64,000 nt of DNA from Rhizobium sp. ACO-34A (GTDB taxonomy: Bacteria; Pseudomonadota; Alphaproteobacteria; Rhizobiales; Rhizobiaceae). A program made the position numbers and the translations under genes. Under the pieces are notes generated by a model. The model searched no databases, was not told where the DNA came from, and saw only the letters and a program-made list of their open reading frames with translations. The DNA lies in contig CP021371.1 in assembly GCA_002600635.1 (NCBI GenBank), positions 1,987,001-2,051,000 on the forward strand, in the 5' to 3' direction. Position 1 is the stretch's first letter; every line of letters begins with the position of its first letter. Of the stretch, positions 45,593 to 53,422 are shown in pieces.

Positions 45593-46204
45593 TCAGGCGG
45601 TCCAGACGACCCAGTCGCGCAACGCCTGACTTGCGCTATACGGCAAGACTCCGAACGACGCGGTAGAGTAGCCAACCGATTCTCGATGTGCGTACGCCGT
45701 CGTGACCATTTCCAGTAGTGCATGCTTGATCGTTGCCGGCAGTGTGTCCTGCGTCCAGCCAGCGCGGAAGGTGACGACGACGGCCGCAGGATGGTCCGCC
45801 AGCAAGGGCCACGCCAAGCCGGCGGCCGGCCGAATGCGCGCGGTATCAGTGCCCAATCCGTAGGCGAGGAAGGCAGACGATGCGAGTTCGACGGCATCGG
45901 TTGCACCGTAAGGCACATACTCGACCTTCATGACTTCCATGCATCGAGGCAGCGGAATTCGAACTTCAGCCGGCCACCTGTCGAACTTGGCCTCCCAGGT
46001 GCTGTCGAGAAGCGCGCGGCCAAGCAATCCGTTCGGTCCATGCAGGCGCGATGTCGCCGCAGCGAGATAGACGGATATCAGGCTTGCATCATCAGGCGCG
46101 GACTGCCCGTCCTCGATGATCGAAGCAAGATGCCTGTAGATTGTGGCGTTATCGACCGCCTGTTCCGACGGCTCGACAGTGCAGATGAGGCTTGTCATCG
46201 TCAT
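45593..46204 (-). CDS. Head-tail connector (gp6-like adaptor)
   Basis: A 203-residue connector that binds under the portal. The central part, RIPLPRCMEVMKVEYVPYGA, and the helical end TIKHALLEMVTTAYAHRES match the gp6-like adaptor family. The start is set at ATG 46204 (MTMTSLICTVEPSEQ); a second ATG lies two codons later. The longer upstream frame is not supported. Confidence 0.82.
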   Translation of the reverse strand: MTMTSLICTVEPSEQAVDNATIYRHLASIIEDGQSAPDDASLISVYLAAATSRLHGPNGLLGRALLDSTWEAKFDRWPAEVRIPLPRCMEVMKVEYVPYGATDAVELASSAFLAYGLGTDTARIRPAAGLAWPLLADHPAAVVVTFRAGWTQDTLPATIKHALLEMVTTAYAHRESVGYSTASFGVLPYSASQALRDWVVWTA

Positions 46205-46381
46205 TGCGGTCAACTTTCTAGATTTCACAAAAAAAATGTGCGTTGTGGACCCCGTCTCGGTCACAAAGCCCTCCCAAAACCTTCCCATCCCCCTCCCTCC
46301 GGCCATAGGAGCAGCAGGGAAGCGTTCCGGTTACGTTCTGGGGTGCATGGCCTTGCGCAGGAACGGCGCCGTGGCGCGCTG
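46205..46381. other. Gap between HNH and connector genes (possible cos region)
   Basis: A 177-base gap in an otherwise tightly packed late block. It holds an A-run flanked by CACA and TGTG (near 46227-46240) and a long purine tract on the minus strand (near 46280-46305). Being next to the HNH gene and near terS, it is a candidate for the packaging site; no cohesive-end motif can be proven. Confidence 0.3.
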
Positions 46382-46747
46382 TCAGGTGGGCTTGCGAGGA
46401 CGGGCAAAACCTTGGTATTTGGCAGTCCAGCGAGAGTGGCAGCCGTGGCAGTATGGCCGCAAGTTGCTCCACGAGAGGCGGAGGTCGGGCCGTTCGGCGA
46501 TGGTGATGCGGTGATCAACATCTGTCGCGGGCTTTCCACATCCTGGCACCGCGCACGCCGGGAAGGCCTGCAGGAATTGAGAACGACAGGCACGCCAATC
46601 AGCATCATACCCACGAGATCGAGATGATGGTCGGGATTGATCGTGTCGCGCCTTGGCCTTGGCTGCCCGGGCAACGGCACACGGGCATTTCTGTCCGTGT
46701 GCAATCTTGATCCCGCACCCGCATAGCCTGGATGGGGCTTGGCTCAT
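46382..46747 (-). CDS. HNH endonuclease
   Basis: A 121-residue HNH nuclease. The zinc cysteines CAVPGCGK and CHGCHSRW and the core DVDHRITI...NLRPYCHGCH are visible. In HK97-type systems an HNH protein works with the terminase at cos. It overlaps the stop of the upstream gene by four bases. The longer frame upstream of MSQAPSRLCGCG is rejected because it reads through another gene. Confidence 0.85.
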   Translation of the reverse strand: MSQAPSRLCGCGIKIAHGQKCPCAVARAAKAKARHDQSRPSSRSRGYDADWRACRSQFLQAFPACAVPGCGKPATDVDHRITIAERPDLRLSWSNLRPYCHGCHSRWTAKYQGFARPRKPT

Positions 46748-47124
46748 TCCAGCGCACCGTAGAGCCAGAGATCGCCGTCTGGCATTCCAGCCACGCCGCC
46801 AAGGCTGTATTGGCCCGATGACGTCAGCGCGCCACCGAATGAGCGGAGGTTGACACCCGGACCGGCCTGGAACGTCAGCACTCCTGTGCCAGCCTGGGCC
46901 CAGCCGCAACTGAAGTCCCGCGGCAGATCGGCCGGCACCGTGATGGTGCATGCAGAGGTGAAGACGAGCAGCCTGCCCTGGTGCTTCGGTGTAAGCGTCA
47001 GGCTTGTCTCCGGGTGATACACCGGATCGGTTCCGACAGAGCGGTAGAGTTCGGCCGCCGTCACTGCATCATCACGTTCGGCCGCCGTATCGACCGCTCG
47101 CCGGATCTTGACCTTGTCCGTCAT
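46744..47124 (-). CDS. Hypothetical phage structural protein
   Basis: A 126-residue protein. The N-terminus is charged (MTDKVKIRRAVDTAAERDD); the rest is a small beta-rich domain (LLVFTSACTITVPADLPRDF) ending DGDLWLYGALE. It lies between the capsid-linked unknown and HNH, so a role in the virion is likely, but no family is recognised. It starts two bases before the next upstream gene's stop-side boundary, in a compact block. Confidence 0.6.
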   Translation of the reverse strand: MTDKVKIRRAVDTAAERDDAVTAAELYRSVGTDPVYHPETSLTLTPKHQGRLLVFTSACTITVPADLPRDFSCGWAQAGTGVLTFQAGPGVNLRSFGGALTSSGQYSLGGVAGMPDGDLWLYGALE

Positions 47125-47126
47125 CG

Positions 47127-47555
47127 TCAGGCCACAGGAGCGATGGAGGGATGGCCCTTGATCACAACGGCGGAGATTGGCGTACCTGTGCCATGGGTGC
47201 CGCTGAAGTCCGCGAGAAGCTTCAGATAGCGGCGAGCCCCGACATAACCGATCTTCGACACTGTCGCGGCGGCGTGCGCTGCGACCAGGGCTTTGATGAT
47301 ACCGCCGCTTGCAACCGTAATGCCCTGGACGTCGTCCGTGGTGACAGGCTCGAAGGTGGCGCCGTCATTGCTGTGGGTGAGGACGAATTCGATCTTGTTC
47401 GCACCCGAGAACGTGATGCCGCCCACACCGATGGCGAGAGAGATCAGCGCGGAATTGAAACCACGCAGATCGATGGCGTCCGGGGCATTGTCTGCTGCGT
47501 AGGTCGCGGACGGGATCGCAATGGCGAGTCCGAGATCGTGGAAAATGTCTTTCAT
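47127..47555 (-). CDS. Hypothetical protein next to the capsid gene
   Basis: A 142-residue protein, MKDIFHDLGLAIAIPSATYA onward, probably beta-rich, with KIEFVLTHSNDGATFEPVTT and RRYLKLLADFSGTHGTGTPI. It lies ten bases after the capsid gene, where decoration or tail-interface proteins are often found. Function unknown. Confidence 0.65.
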   Translation of the reverse strand: MKDIFHDLGLAIAIPSATYAADNAPDAIDLRGFNSALISLAIGVGGITFSGANKIEFVLTHSNDGATFEPVTTDDVQGITVASGGIIKALVAAHAAATVSKIGYVGARRYLKLLADFSGTHGTGTPISAVVIKGHPSIAPVA

Positions 47556-47565
47556 CTCAATCTCC

Positions 47566-48750
47566 TCAGGATGCCGCTGTCTTCAAAAACTTGATGGCGT
47601 TGAAGTCGCCGGCGCCGCCGCCAACCCTCTTGTAGCTGTCGAAGAGAACTTTGCCTTTCTGCGTCACTGCATCGCGTTCGACACGAATGCCTTGGCGATC
47701 AACGATGACGTAGCCGGCGCGGAAATCACCGAAAGCGATGGGAGTAGCGTTTTCGACTTCGATGTCCGGCATGGATTCATCGATCTCAACGCGATAGCCG
47801 AGAAGAGGATGTTCAACGCCCTCGATGAGATTGCCGGTCGGCGCCCACAGATAACGGCCGTTTTCGTCGGACAGAGTCCGTAGTACAGTTGCTGTGTTCT
47901 GGTTCATCAGGAACGCAGCATTAGCCTTGTAAGGGCGACGGAGCGCGTTCACCAGTTTGACAAGCGCAATCGTCCACTGAACGGTGGACATGGTCGAAGT
48001 GGTGAGGGTCGAGACGTACTGGAACGAGCCCCAGGCGCGGACGAAGTCCTTTTCGACGGCCGTCGGATAGGTCAGCAGGCCGCGCGGAGAGTTGTCGACG
48101 CCATCGCCGGTCATGAAGGCTTCGCCTTCGGTTTCGGCGAATTCATGGGTGGCGTTTTTGATAAGCCATGCCGCTATATCAATAGCGGCGTCATCAAGCA
48201 TGGTCCGCGTAGCCGCGGGCGCCGCATACATTTCAGCAACGCCGAAGGTTGCCTTCTTCAGTTCTGGCCGTGCGGTGTCCTGCGGTCTCTCGCCGCGTTC
48301 GGTGGTCCATGTGGCACCACGCTTGCCGAAGCTGTAGAATCGCTCATAACTGGCCGTCGAGATCGTCACGACTTCCGCGAGACCGCGCATCGGCGAAAGA
48401 TCGGTCATCAGTTCGCGGATTGCGGTATCGACGGTGGGCAATACGAACCAGGCACCATCGGTGTTGTTGTCCGTCGCGGCGGCGCGGATCTCGGAGTCGT
48501 TGCCGGTGCGCAGGAAGGAAGCCAACGCACGGGTTTCGGTTTCGCCGGTTTGGTCCTGCTGCTGCGGGATGCGCTGCGAACGCACCTCAACCGCATCGAG
48601 GCGGGTCTGCAGCGCGGTGACCTGTTCGGCCAGACGGGCCGCATGGGCATCGGCGGCGGTGCGAAGTTCGCTGACAGCGTTGCTGACTTCCAGAGTCAAG
48701 CCCGCGTTCTCGGTCGGGTCCGACCGGGTTTCAAGTCTCAGATTTTTCAA
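47566..48750 (-). CDS. Major capsid protein, HK97 fold
   Basis: A 394-residue HK97-type capsid protein. Residues 1-100 are a coiled-coil delta domain that acts as an internal scaffold (VSELRTAADAHAARLAEQV). The mature part has the family blocks STASYERFYSFGKRGATWTT and RGLLTYPTAVEKDFV, and ends with VGGGAGDFNAIKFLKTA. The proposed start is TTG at 48750, with GAGG eight bases upstream and two bases beyond the protease stop codon region; an ATG at 48792 would overlap the protease gene. Confidence 0.9.
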   Translation of the reverse strand: MKNLRLETRSDPTENAGLTLEVSNAVSELRTAADAHAARLAEQVTALQTRLDAVEVRSQRIPQQQDQTGETETRALASFLRTGNDSEIRAAATDNNTDGAWFVLPTVDTAIRELMTDLSPMRGLAEVVTISTASYERFYSFGKRGATWTTERGERPQDTARPELKKATFGVAEMYAAPAATRTMLDDAAIDIAAWLIKNATHEFAETEGEAFMTGDGVDNSPRGLLTYPTAVEKDFVRAWGSFQYVSTLTTSTMSTVQWTIALVKLVNALRRPYKANAAFLMNQNTATVLRTLSDENGRYLWAPTGNLIEGVEHPLLGYRVEIDESMPDIEVENATPIAFGDFRAGYVIVDRQGIRVERDAVTQKGKVLFDSYKRVGGGAGDFNAIKFLKTAAS

Positions 48751-48754
48751 GATG

Positions 48755-49252
48755 TTATCCTCGGAGGAACTTAGCCGCTGAATGAAGCGCACTGATCAGT
48801 TCCGACGCGGCTGAATCGGATCGCGCTGACGTCACGCGCGCGCCGGGAACGGACGCAAAGGCGACGAGAGATAGCTCGCGCAAGCGAGCCTTTTTGATGT
48901 GGCGGACGCCACCGGGGCGCATGGAGTCCGCAAGAGTCTCAAAGCCGATCGAGACGCCAGAAATATCACCGGCCGTCAGCATGGCCCGGACCTCGACGGC
49001 GCGGGCGATGTTGAGATTAAGGGCGCCAACCGCGCGGAGCTCGGTTCTGTTGGCTCTGAAGGTGGTCCAACTGCCGATCACCTGGCTCGGATCGTGGGAC
49101 CACAGCATCGGAATTCGGCCTTCGATCTGTCCGAATGCATCGGGATCAAAGGTGGTGCGGTAGCTGTCGATAGCGTTGAACCGAACCGCAACGGCTTCGA
49201 TCACACCGGCATCGTCGGAAGAAAAACGGCATTCGAAATCATGATGATGCAT
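48755..49252 (-). CDS. Prohead protease, HK97 type
   Basis: A 165-residue prohead protease that cuts the delta domain from the capsid protein. VIEAVAVRFNAIDSYRTTF, the MLWSHDPSQVIGSW block with the catalytic histidine, and DISGVSIGFETLADSM with the catalytic serine are visible. The start MHHHDFECRF at 49252 overlaps the end of the portal gene by 14 bases. Confidence 0.88.
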   Translation of the reverse strand: MHHHDFECRFSSDDAGVIEAVAVRFNAIDSYRTTFDPDAFGQIEGRIPMLWSHDPSQVIGSWTTFRANRTELRAVGALNLNIARAVEVRAMLTAGDISGVSIGFETLADSMRPGGVRHIKKARLRELSLVAFASVPGARVTSARSDSAASELISALHSAAKFLRG

Positions 49253-50474
49253 CTGCTGTTCCCTTGATGGGAGAGGACCCGGCACCGGTCTGGCCTGCCT
49301 GCATAATGAGGGCATTGCCATCCGGATGCGGCGGCAGCCCTTCAAGGTTGCGGGCCTCATTTTGGGTCATGTAGGCGCCACCCGTGGCTTGACGGTATGC
49401 GGTGGCCTGACCTTGGAAGTCGCCGCGGAGGAGATCACGGACTATAAACTCGGCCTCGACGGTGTCGCGCTCTTCAGGTTTGATCAGCGCACGAGTAATG
49501 GCACCTTCCCATGTTTCGAGCCACGGCAAGAGCGCGTATTGGAGGAACTGCCGGCCCATTTGCTCCGTGTTGGCGAACGTGCCCTTGGTGAGGTCGCCGA
49601 CGATAGTGGCCGGAACGCGGAGTGCGCGGGCAACGTCCTCGATGACAAGGCGCCGGAGATCGAGAAATTGCATGTCGGCAAGGCCGAAGCTTGTCATCGA
49701 CTCCCGGAACGCACTTGGCAATACGATCGGATCGGATGAGTTTTCGGAAAGCTGCTCGCGCAAGAATTTCAGCGCGTTCTTCAGGATTTCCGGCCCTTGT
49801 TTCGATCCATCTTCACCGGACGGCGACAGGATTACACGAGGCAGGCCACCGGAACGGAACACTTTGGCCTGATGTCGGGACATCACGATGTCGAGCGCGA
49901 TCGCCTCGCGTGCGAGGTGAATCAGCGCCATCCGGCGATCACGTGCCGTGCCTGGCGTCGAGATGTGCAGGACGTCCGACCATGGCAGCCTGATCTGTCC
50001 GGCGCTGGTGGAAACAACGTAGGTCGGCTCGTCTGAATAGTTGTCCAGATATTCGACCGCCACCGCGCGCGGCTGAAGGCGCTGCAGTTCCCGGACCTCG
50101 CCGCGAATGCGGATCACTCTGCCGTAGCCGTGGCCATGCAACAGTGCGTCCAGTGTCAATTGCGTCCTGAGATCCGTCGCCGGAGTCCACGGGTTCCCGA
50201 ACTGGTTTAAAACCCGCGAAGCCGGGTGGCTTCTGTCACGCTGCCAGCCCTCGCTCGTGTTTCTGCGGACCACGAGCGGCAGCATTCCGACCGTTTCGGA
50301 AATGGCGCGCACGGCTGCTAGCGTTACAGGAGATTGAAGGGCAACTTCCGGCGAGATCTGAACGCCGGACGATGTGGACGGAGACAAAAGCTCGATCGGG
50401 AAATCTTCCCATCCGCTTGCGGCGCGCGTCTCCGGCGCCGGCTCCGGGGCGGAGCGTCGAGAAAAGAATCTCAT
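49239..50474 (-). CDS. Portal protein, HK97 family
   Basis: A 411-residue portal, the ring at the DNA entry vertex. Typical blocks are SPVTLAAVRAISETVGMLPL, SDVLHISTPGTARDRRMAL, and RVPATIVGDLTKGTFANTEQ near residue 290. The length is normal, so the gene is complete. It is the first of the leftward head genes and lies just left of a gene on the opposite strand. Confidence 0.9.
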   Translation of the reverse strand: MRFFSRRSAPEPAPETRAASGWEDFPIELLSPSTSSGVQISPEVALQSPVTLAAVRAISETVGMLPLVVRRNTSEGWQRDRSHPASRVLNQFGNPWTPATDLRTQLTLDALLHGHGYGRVIRIRGEVRELQRLQPRAVAVEYLDNYSDEPTYVVSTSAGQIRLPWSDVLHISTPGTARDRRMALIHLAREAIALDIVMSRHQAKVFRSGGLPRVILSPSGEDGSKQGPEILKNALKFLREQLSENSSDPIVLPSAFRESMTSFGLADMQFLDLRRLVIEDVARALRVPATIVGDLTKGTFANTEQMGRQFLQYALLPWLETWEGAITRALIKPEERDTVEAEFIVRDLLRGDFQGQATAYRQATGGAYMTQNEARNLEGLPPHPDGNALIMQAGQTGAGSSPIKGTADASS

Positions 50475-50701
50475 TGATTTTCCTTGGATTAATGCGGGAT
50501 GATCGGAATTTAAGCCTCCCGATCTCTGCGCCGTCCCGCGCGGCGGCCTGCCGCGAGTGCCAACTCCGCGCGATGGCCTGGCTAAACGCGCGGGATGAAC
50601 TTGGCGAACACTCCGCGCGAATTTGGAAACACTGATTGCAAAAACTGAGGTCTACCCGCAGTATGCGAGTTAGCTACTTCTCATCTATTTTAGGGGGACT
50701 G

Positions 50702-51139
50702 ATGGGCCTATGTGCTAGATTTCGGGCGTGGCTCGATGAACGAGAAGACCGAAGACGCTATCACGAGTCCGCCTTGTTCTGGCACCAATCGGGATCGCTG
50801 ACCCCCTACGCGAACGCCGTCCACGAACGGGCTCTACGGCTGAAGTTAGAGGAATTCCGCAACTGGGCATCGGCGCGATACCTGGCAGATCCGAAACTCA
50901 CTAAGGACGAGATCAAGGATGAGTGGATCAATGCAGAATTAAAACCGGGCCTGCGGTCCGATCAACTCAAGGACGACGCCAAGTCGCTGATCGTGGCGAT
51001 CTCCGCCATGGGCGAGGAGATGTTTGTCGGCCTTGCCGCCCGCCGGCGAAAAGAGTACATCGACCTGCAGGTTGCCGCGGCCAAGTCCGAGGCGAAAGCG
51101 ATCTGGGATCAGCAGAGGGTTAAGGCTCTGCGGACATAA
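50702..51139 (+). CDS. Lone rightward gene of unknown function
   Basis: A 145-residue protein, MGLCARFRAWLDEREDRRRY onward, highly charged and helical, with no membrane segment. AGGGGG lies four bases before the ATG at 50702. A promoter-like TTGCAA (50636-50641) with AGTATG about 18 bases later lies upstream. It reads against the surrounding late genes, a position typical of a separately expressed cargo gene. No family is recognised. Confidence 0.6.
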   Translation: MGLCARFRAWLDEREDRRRYHESALFWHQSGSLTPYANAVHERALRLKLEEFRNWASARYLADPKLTKDEIKDEWINAELKPGLRSDQLKDDAKSLIVAISAMGEEMFVGLAARRRKEYIDLQVAAAKSEAKAIWDQQRVKALRT

Positions 51140-51200
51140 GGGCCAATGGCGGCCGGGGAAGGGTTCGATTCTGAGGCGATAGGAGCGCAGCTTGAACCGG

Positions 51201-51806
51201 TCAGCTGATAGGTTTCCCGACTTCATCGGGCCACCGTTTGACGATTTGCATCACGATGCCTCGCGGACTGATGGAGGTGACCTGCCCGTAAACCCCAACA
51301 ATTCCAGACTTCCGTTGTTCGGCAAGCAGCATGTTGGCGGCAATCGCGACGTTTCGCGCAGTCGAACTGTCCGACTTGTCTGATGCCTTCCTCAACGTCT
51401 CGGGCGAAACCTCAGGGGTAGCATGGGCCACACCTAAAGCCTTCAGGCGGAAGGCTGGAAAACCCGGGCGATCGACGCTTGAGATCATGAAACCAGCGGG
51501 CGCTCCCTCGTGGAGGCACGCGATATAGAGATCGAAATCACGAAGTCCCCACAAGCGCCAGCGAAACCGTTTTTTCAGAAGATTTTCAATGGTGGAAAGC
51601 AGCGTGGGGAGATCGGGAAATGTGCTGACGATCGCTGTAATTTCCCGCGCGACAGGAAGTTTTCCGCGAACCGCAATCGCAGCATCAAGATGCGGGAGAG
51701 GGACTGCTTTCGACGCGGCGCCTACAAGTTTCCCCCAAGCCATCGCAGCACCATCGGTGATGAGGTGGACCTGGTCAGGCCCCACTAAGACGCAAGCTGA
51801 GCTCAT
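51201..51806 (-). CDS. Ntn-hydrolase-like phage protein
   Basis: A 201-residue protein. MSSACVLVGPDQVHLITDGA and LPHLDAAIAVRGKLPVAREI resemble the proteasome/HslV-like fold found in hypothetical proteins of rhizobial phages. The C-terminus ends RGIVMQIVKRWPDEVGKPIS. Catalytic activity cannot be shown: the usual N-terminal Thr/Ser/Cys nucleophile after processing is uncertain, although Ser2 and Ser3 are present. Its start overlaps the stop of the small membrane gene by four bases. Confidence 0.55.
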   Translation of the reverse strand: MSSACVLVGPDQVHLITDGAAMAWGKLVGAASKAVPLPHLDAAIAVRGKLPVAREITAIVSTFPDLPTLLSTIENLLKKRFRWRLWGLRDFDLYIACLHEGAPAGFMISSVDRPGFPAFRLKALGVAHATPEVSPETLRKASDKSDSSTARNVAIAANMLLAEQRKSGIVGVYGQVTSISPRGIVMQIVKRWPDEVGKPIS

Positions 51807-51988
51807 GATTTCTTCCCGCTGAGGTTTGTGAAGCCGCGGCAGATCGATATCCCCAAAGCATATGAAACGATCTGGCCGGCGATACCGGAAAGACCGAAGA
51901 TCGATCCAACGAGCGCCGTGGTTATCGGCTCAGCCGAAGCAGCCGTAGGGATCAGCAAGGCGAAAATGGTGAATAGCAGAGTGTTCAT
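51803..51988 (-). CDS. Small membrane protein (61 aa)
   Basis: A 61-residue protein with a signal-peptide-like start (MNTLLFTIFALLIPTAASA) and a second hydrophobic stretch (TTALVGSIFGLSGIAGQIVS). AAGGGG lies just before the ATG. It is coupled to the Ntn-like gene. Its size and two membrane segments would suit a holin or an accessory membrane peptide, but nothing else supports that. Confidence 0.6.
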   Translation of the reverse strand: MNTLLFTIFALLIPTAASAEPITTALVGSIFGLSGIAGQIVSYALGISICRGFTNLSGKKS

Positions 51989-52129
51989 TTTCCCCTTCAG
52001 GGCATGTGCGCATTTTTCCATTCGTGTCATCTCAGATCTTGCCACCATCGGCGTTGATTTCCTTGATCCGGTACGGCAGCCTCTTGTTGTAGGCCTTGAT
52101 ACCGGCCTCCATTTTTAGATTTTGGGAAA

Positions 52130-52160
52130 AGAAAGGCCCGCCGCGGTTCCCCGGGCGGGC
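52130..52160 (-). terminator. Terminator between early and late genes
   Basis: GCCCGCC (52136-52142) and GGCGGGC (52154-52160) form a 7-bp stem; on the minus strand it is followed by CTTTCTTTTCCC. It separates the early genes to the right from the late block to the left. Confidence 0.7.
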
Positions 52161-52257
52161 TGATTCGGTGTCTTGTTGAGCACCATGATTCGGAATGAAA
52201 GTGACTCGAAATCGAAAAAACGTCAATCACCAGCAAGGTTTCGGAATTTGCAACAAC

Positions 52258-52273
52258 ATCACCAACCGGTGAT
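52258..52273. promoter_or_regulatory. Candidate operator in an AT-rich control region
   Basis: ATCACC and GGTGAT form a 6-bp inverted repeat around AACC. It lies in a 250-base AT-rich stretch (52161-52413) without genes, between the early genes and the early/late terminator. TCGAT/ATCGA arms follow at about 52303-52319. Confidence 0.35.
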
Positions 52274-52413
52274 AACTACCAATAGGCTTTGATACTTTCA
52301 GTCGATGATTTTTATCGAATTATTTTTTGTCGAAGCTGATCAAATGTCAGAAATACAGGCATTAAGCCATTGTCAATGGTGCTGAAGGCTACTTTAACGA
52401 ACAAGCGTAAAAC

Positions 52414-52656
52414 TCAGTACCGTCCCTGGTCGTGCAGATAGTCGCAATACTCAAGGCCTCTCGTCATGGTCCAGATACCGAATAGCCGGTAAGCATCCGT
52501 GTCCGGCTCGGGAGCCGTATCCCAATTCAGATCATAGTTTCGCAGATTGGCTTCCTTCACCTTGAGTCTTGGCCTGACCCCGAACCGGGTAAAGAGCTCG
52601 CCGTCAAATTCTTCGACGGTCAGACCTTCAATGCGTCTTCGTTCATTATCATCCAT
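52414..52656 (-). CDS. Hypothetical early protein (80 aa)
   Basis: An 80-residue protein, MDDNERRRIEGLTVEEFDGE onward, ending GLEYCDYLHDQGRY. GGGAGG lies eight bases before the ATG at 52656. It is two bases downstream of the next upstream gene, so they are co-transcribed. No family is recognised. Confidence 0.6.
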   Translation of the reverse strand: MDDNERRRIEGLTVEEFDGELFTRFGVRPRLKVKEANLRNYDLNWDTAPEPDTDAYRLFGIWTMTRGLEYCDYLHDQGRY

Positions 52657-52658
52657 CT

Positions 52659-53057
52659 TCACGCCCTCCCTTTCAGCGCATTCAATGCCAACGCTTGGCC
52701 CACGGTGAGGCCGGGCCATATGGTTGCTAGCTGCCCCTCAAATTCAGTCAGTACGTCAAGGGTCTCCTGGTGCATTTCCGCTACCAGAGACGGCATCGAT
52801 AGCAGGTCAACAGCGTGGTTTAACTCGGTCGTGGTGTAAGGTCGATGCTCGAAACCGTTCTCTTCGGCCAGTTCGGCTGCCACCTCATTCGCGGCCGACA
52901 TGAATTTTTCCCGGTCCACGGGAATCTGATGAGGCTCGAGTCCTTCCTCTTCGGCAGCCTCCAACTCTACCTCAATCAGATCGAAAAGGTCAGACATAAG
53001 TTGTCGAATGCGCCCGTCCAGGTCAGCATAGTGAAGTTCCGTGGTCTTCTCTGGCAT
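52659..53057 (-). CDS. Acidic hypothetical protein (132 aa)
   Basis: A 132-residue, strongly acidic and helical protein: MPEKTTELHYADLDGRIRQL, then LIEVELEAAEEEGLEPHQIP. AGGAGA is found upstream. No family is recognised. It lies in the early operon between the DUF6074-like gene and the 80-residue gene. Confidence 0.6.
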   Translation of the reverse strand: MPEKTTELHYADLDGRIRQLMSDLFDLIEVELEAAEEEGLEPHQIPVDREKFMSAANEVAAELAEENGFEHRPYTTTELNHAVDLLSMPSLVAEMHQETLDVLTEFEGQLATIWPGLTVGQALALNALKGRA

Positions 53058-53077
53058 TCCGTTCTCCTCTCGTTTTG

Positions 53078-53422
53078 TTACGCTGATTTAGGTCCATCGT
53101 CCCAAGCTGCCGGTCGCGGCGACTGGTTTGCCTTGGCCGCTGCCTTGCGCATCTCAACCTCTACGGCATCGCGAAAGTCGAGGATCGCGGCGGCGATCTG
53201 CTCTTCGGATAGGCCGCGTTTTTCAAGTTCGGCGGCAAGATCCTTGCATCGTTCCTTCCAGTAACCATCACGCGCCTTCTGCTTTGTCGGGCCAACCATG
53301 CCGTCAAGCTTTGACGCAACATGACGGGCCTTTCCGACTCTGGCCGCGATCGGGAAGATGACAATCCGACAAGGTGGCGGCCGGAAGTCGAAGCGCAACA
53401 GCGGGAGATCATCCTTCTTCAT
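53078..53422 (-). CDS. DUF6074-like small protein
   Basis: A 114-residue protein. CRIVIFPIAARVGKARHVAS followed by a WKERCKDLAAELEKRGL helix is the pattern of small proteins common in rhizobial phage regions, which I recall as DUF6074. Function unknown. Its start overlaps the stop of the O-like gene by four bases. Confidence 0.6.
   Translation of the reverse strand: MKKDDLPLLRFDFRPPPCRIVIFPIAARVGKARHVASKLDGMVGPTKQKARDGYWKERCKDLAAELEKRGLSEEQIAAAILDFRDAVEVEMRKAAAKANQSPRPAAWDDGPKSA

Noticed and set aside
52032..52112. A 26-codon frame, MEAGIKAYNKRLPYRIKEIN onward
   Set aside because: It has no ribosome-binding site and lies just after a terminator. It may be a remnant, but it cannot be supported as a gene.
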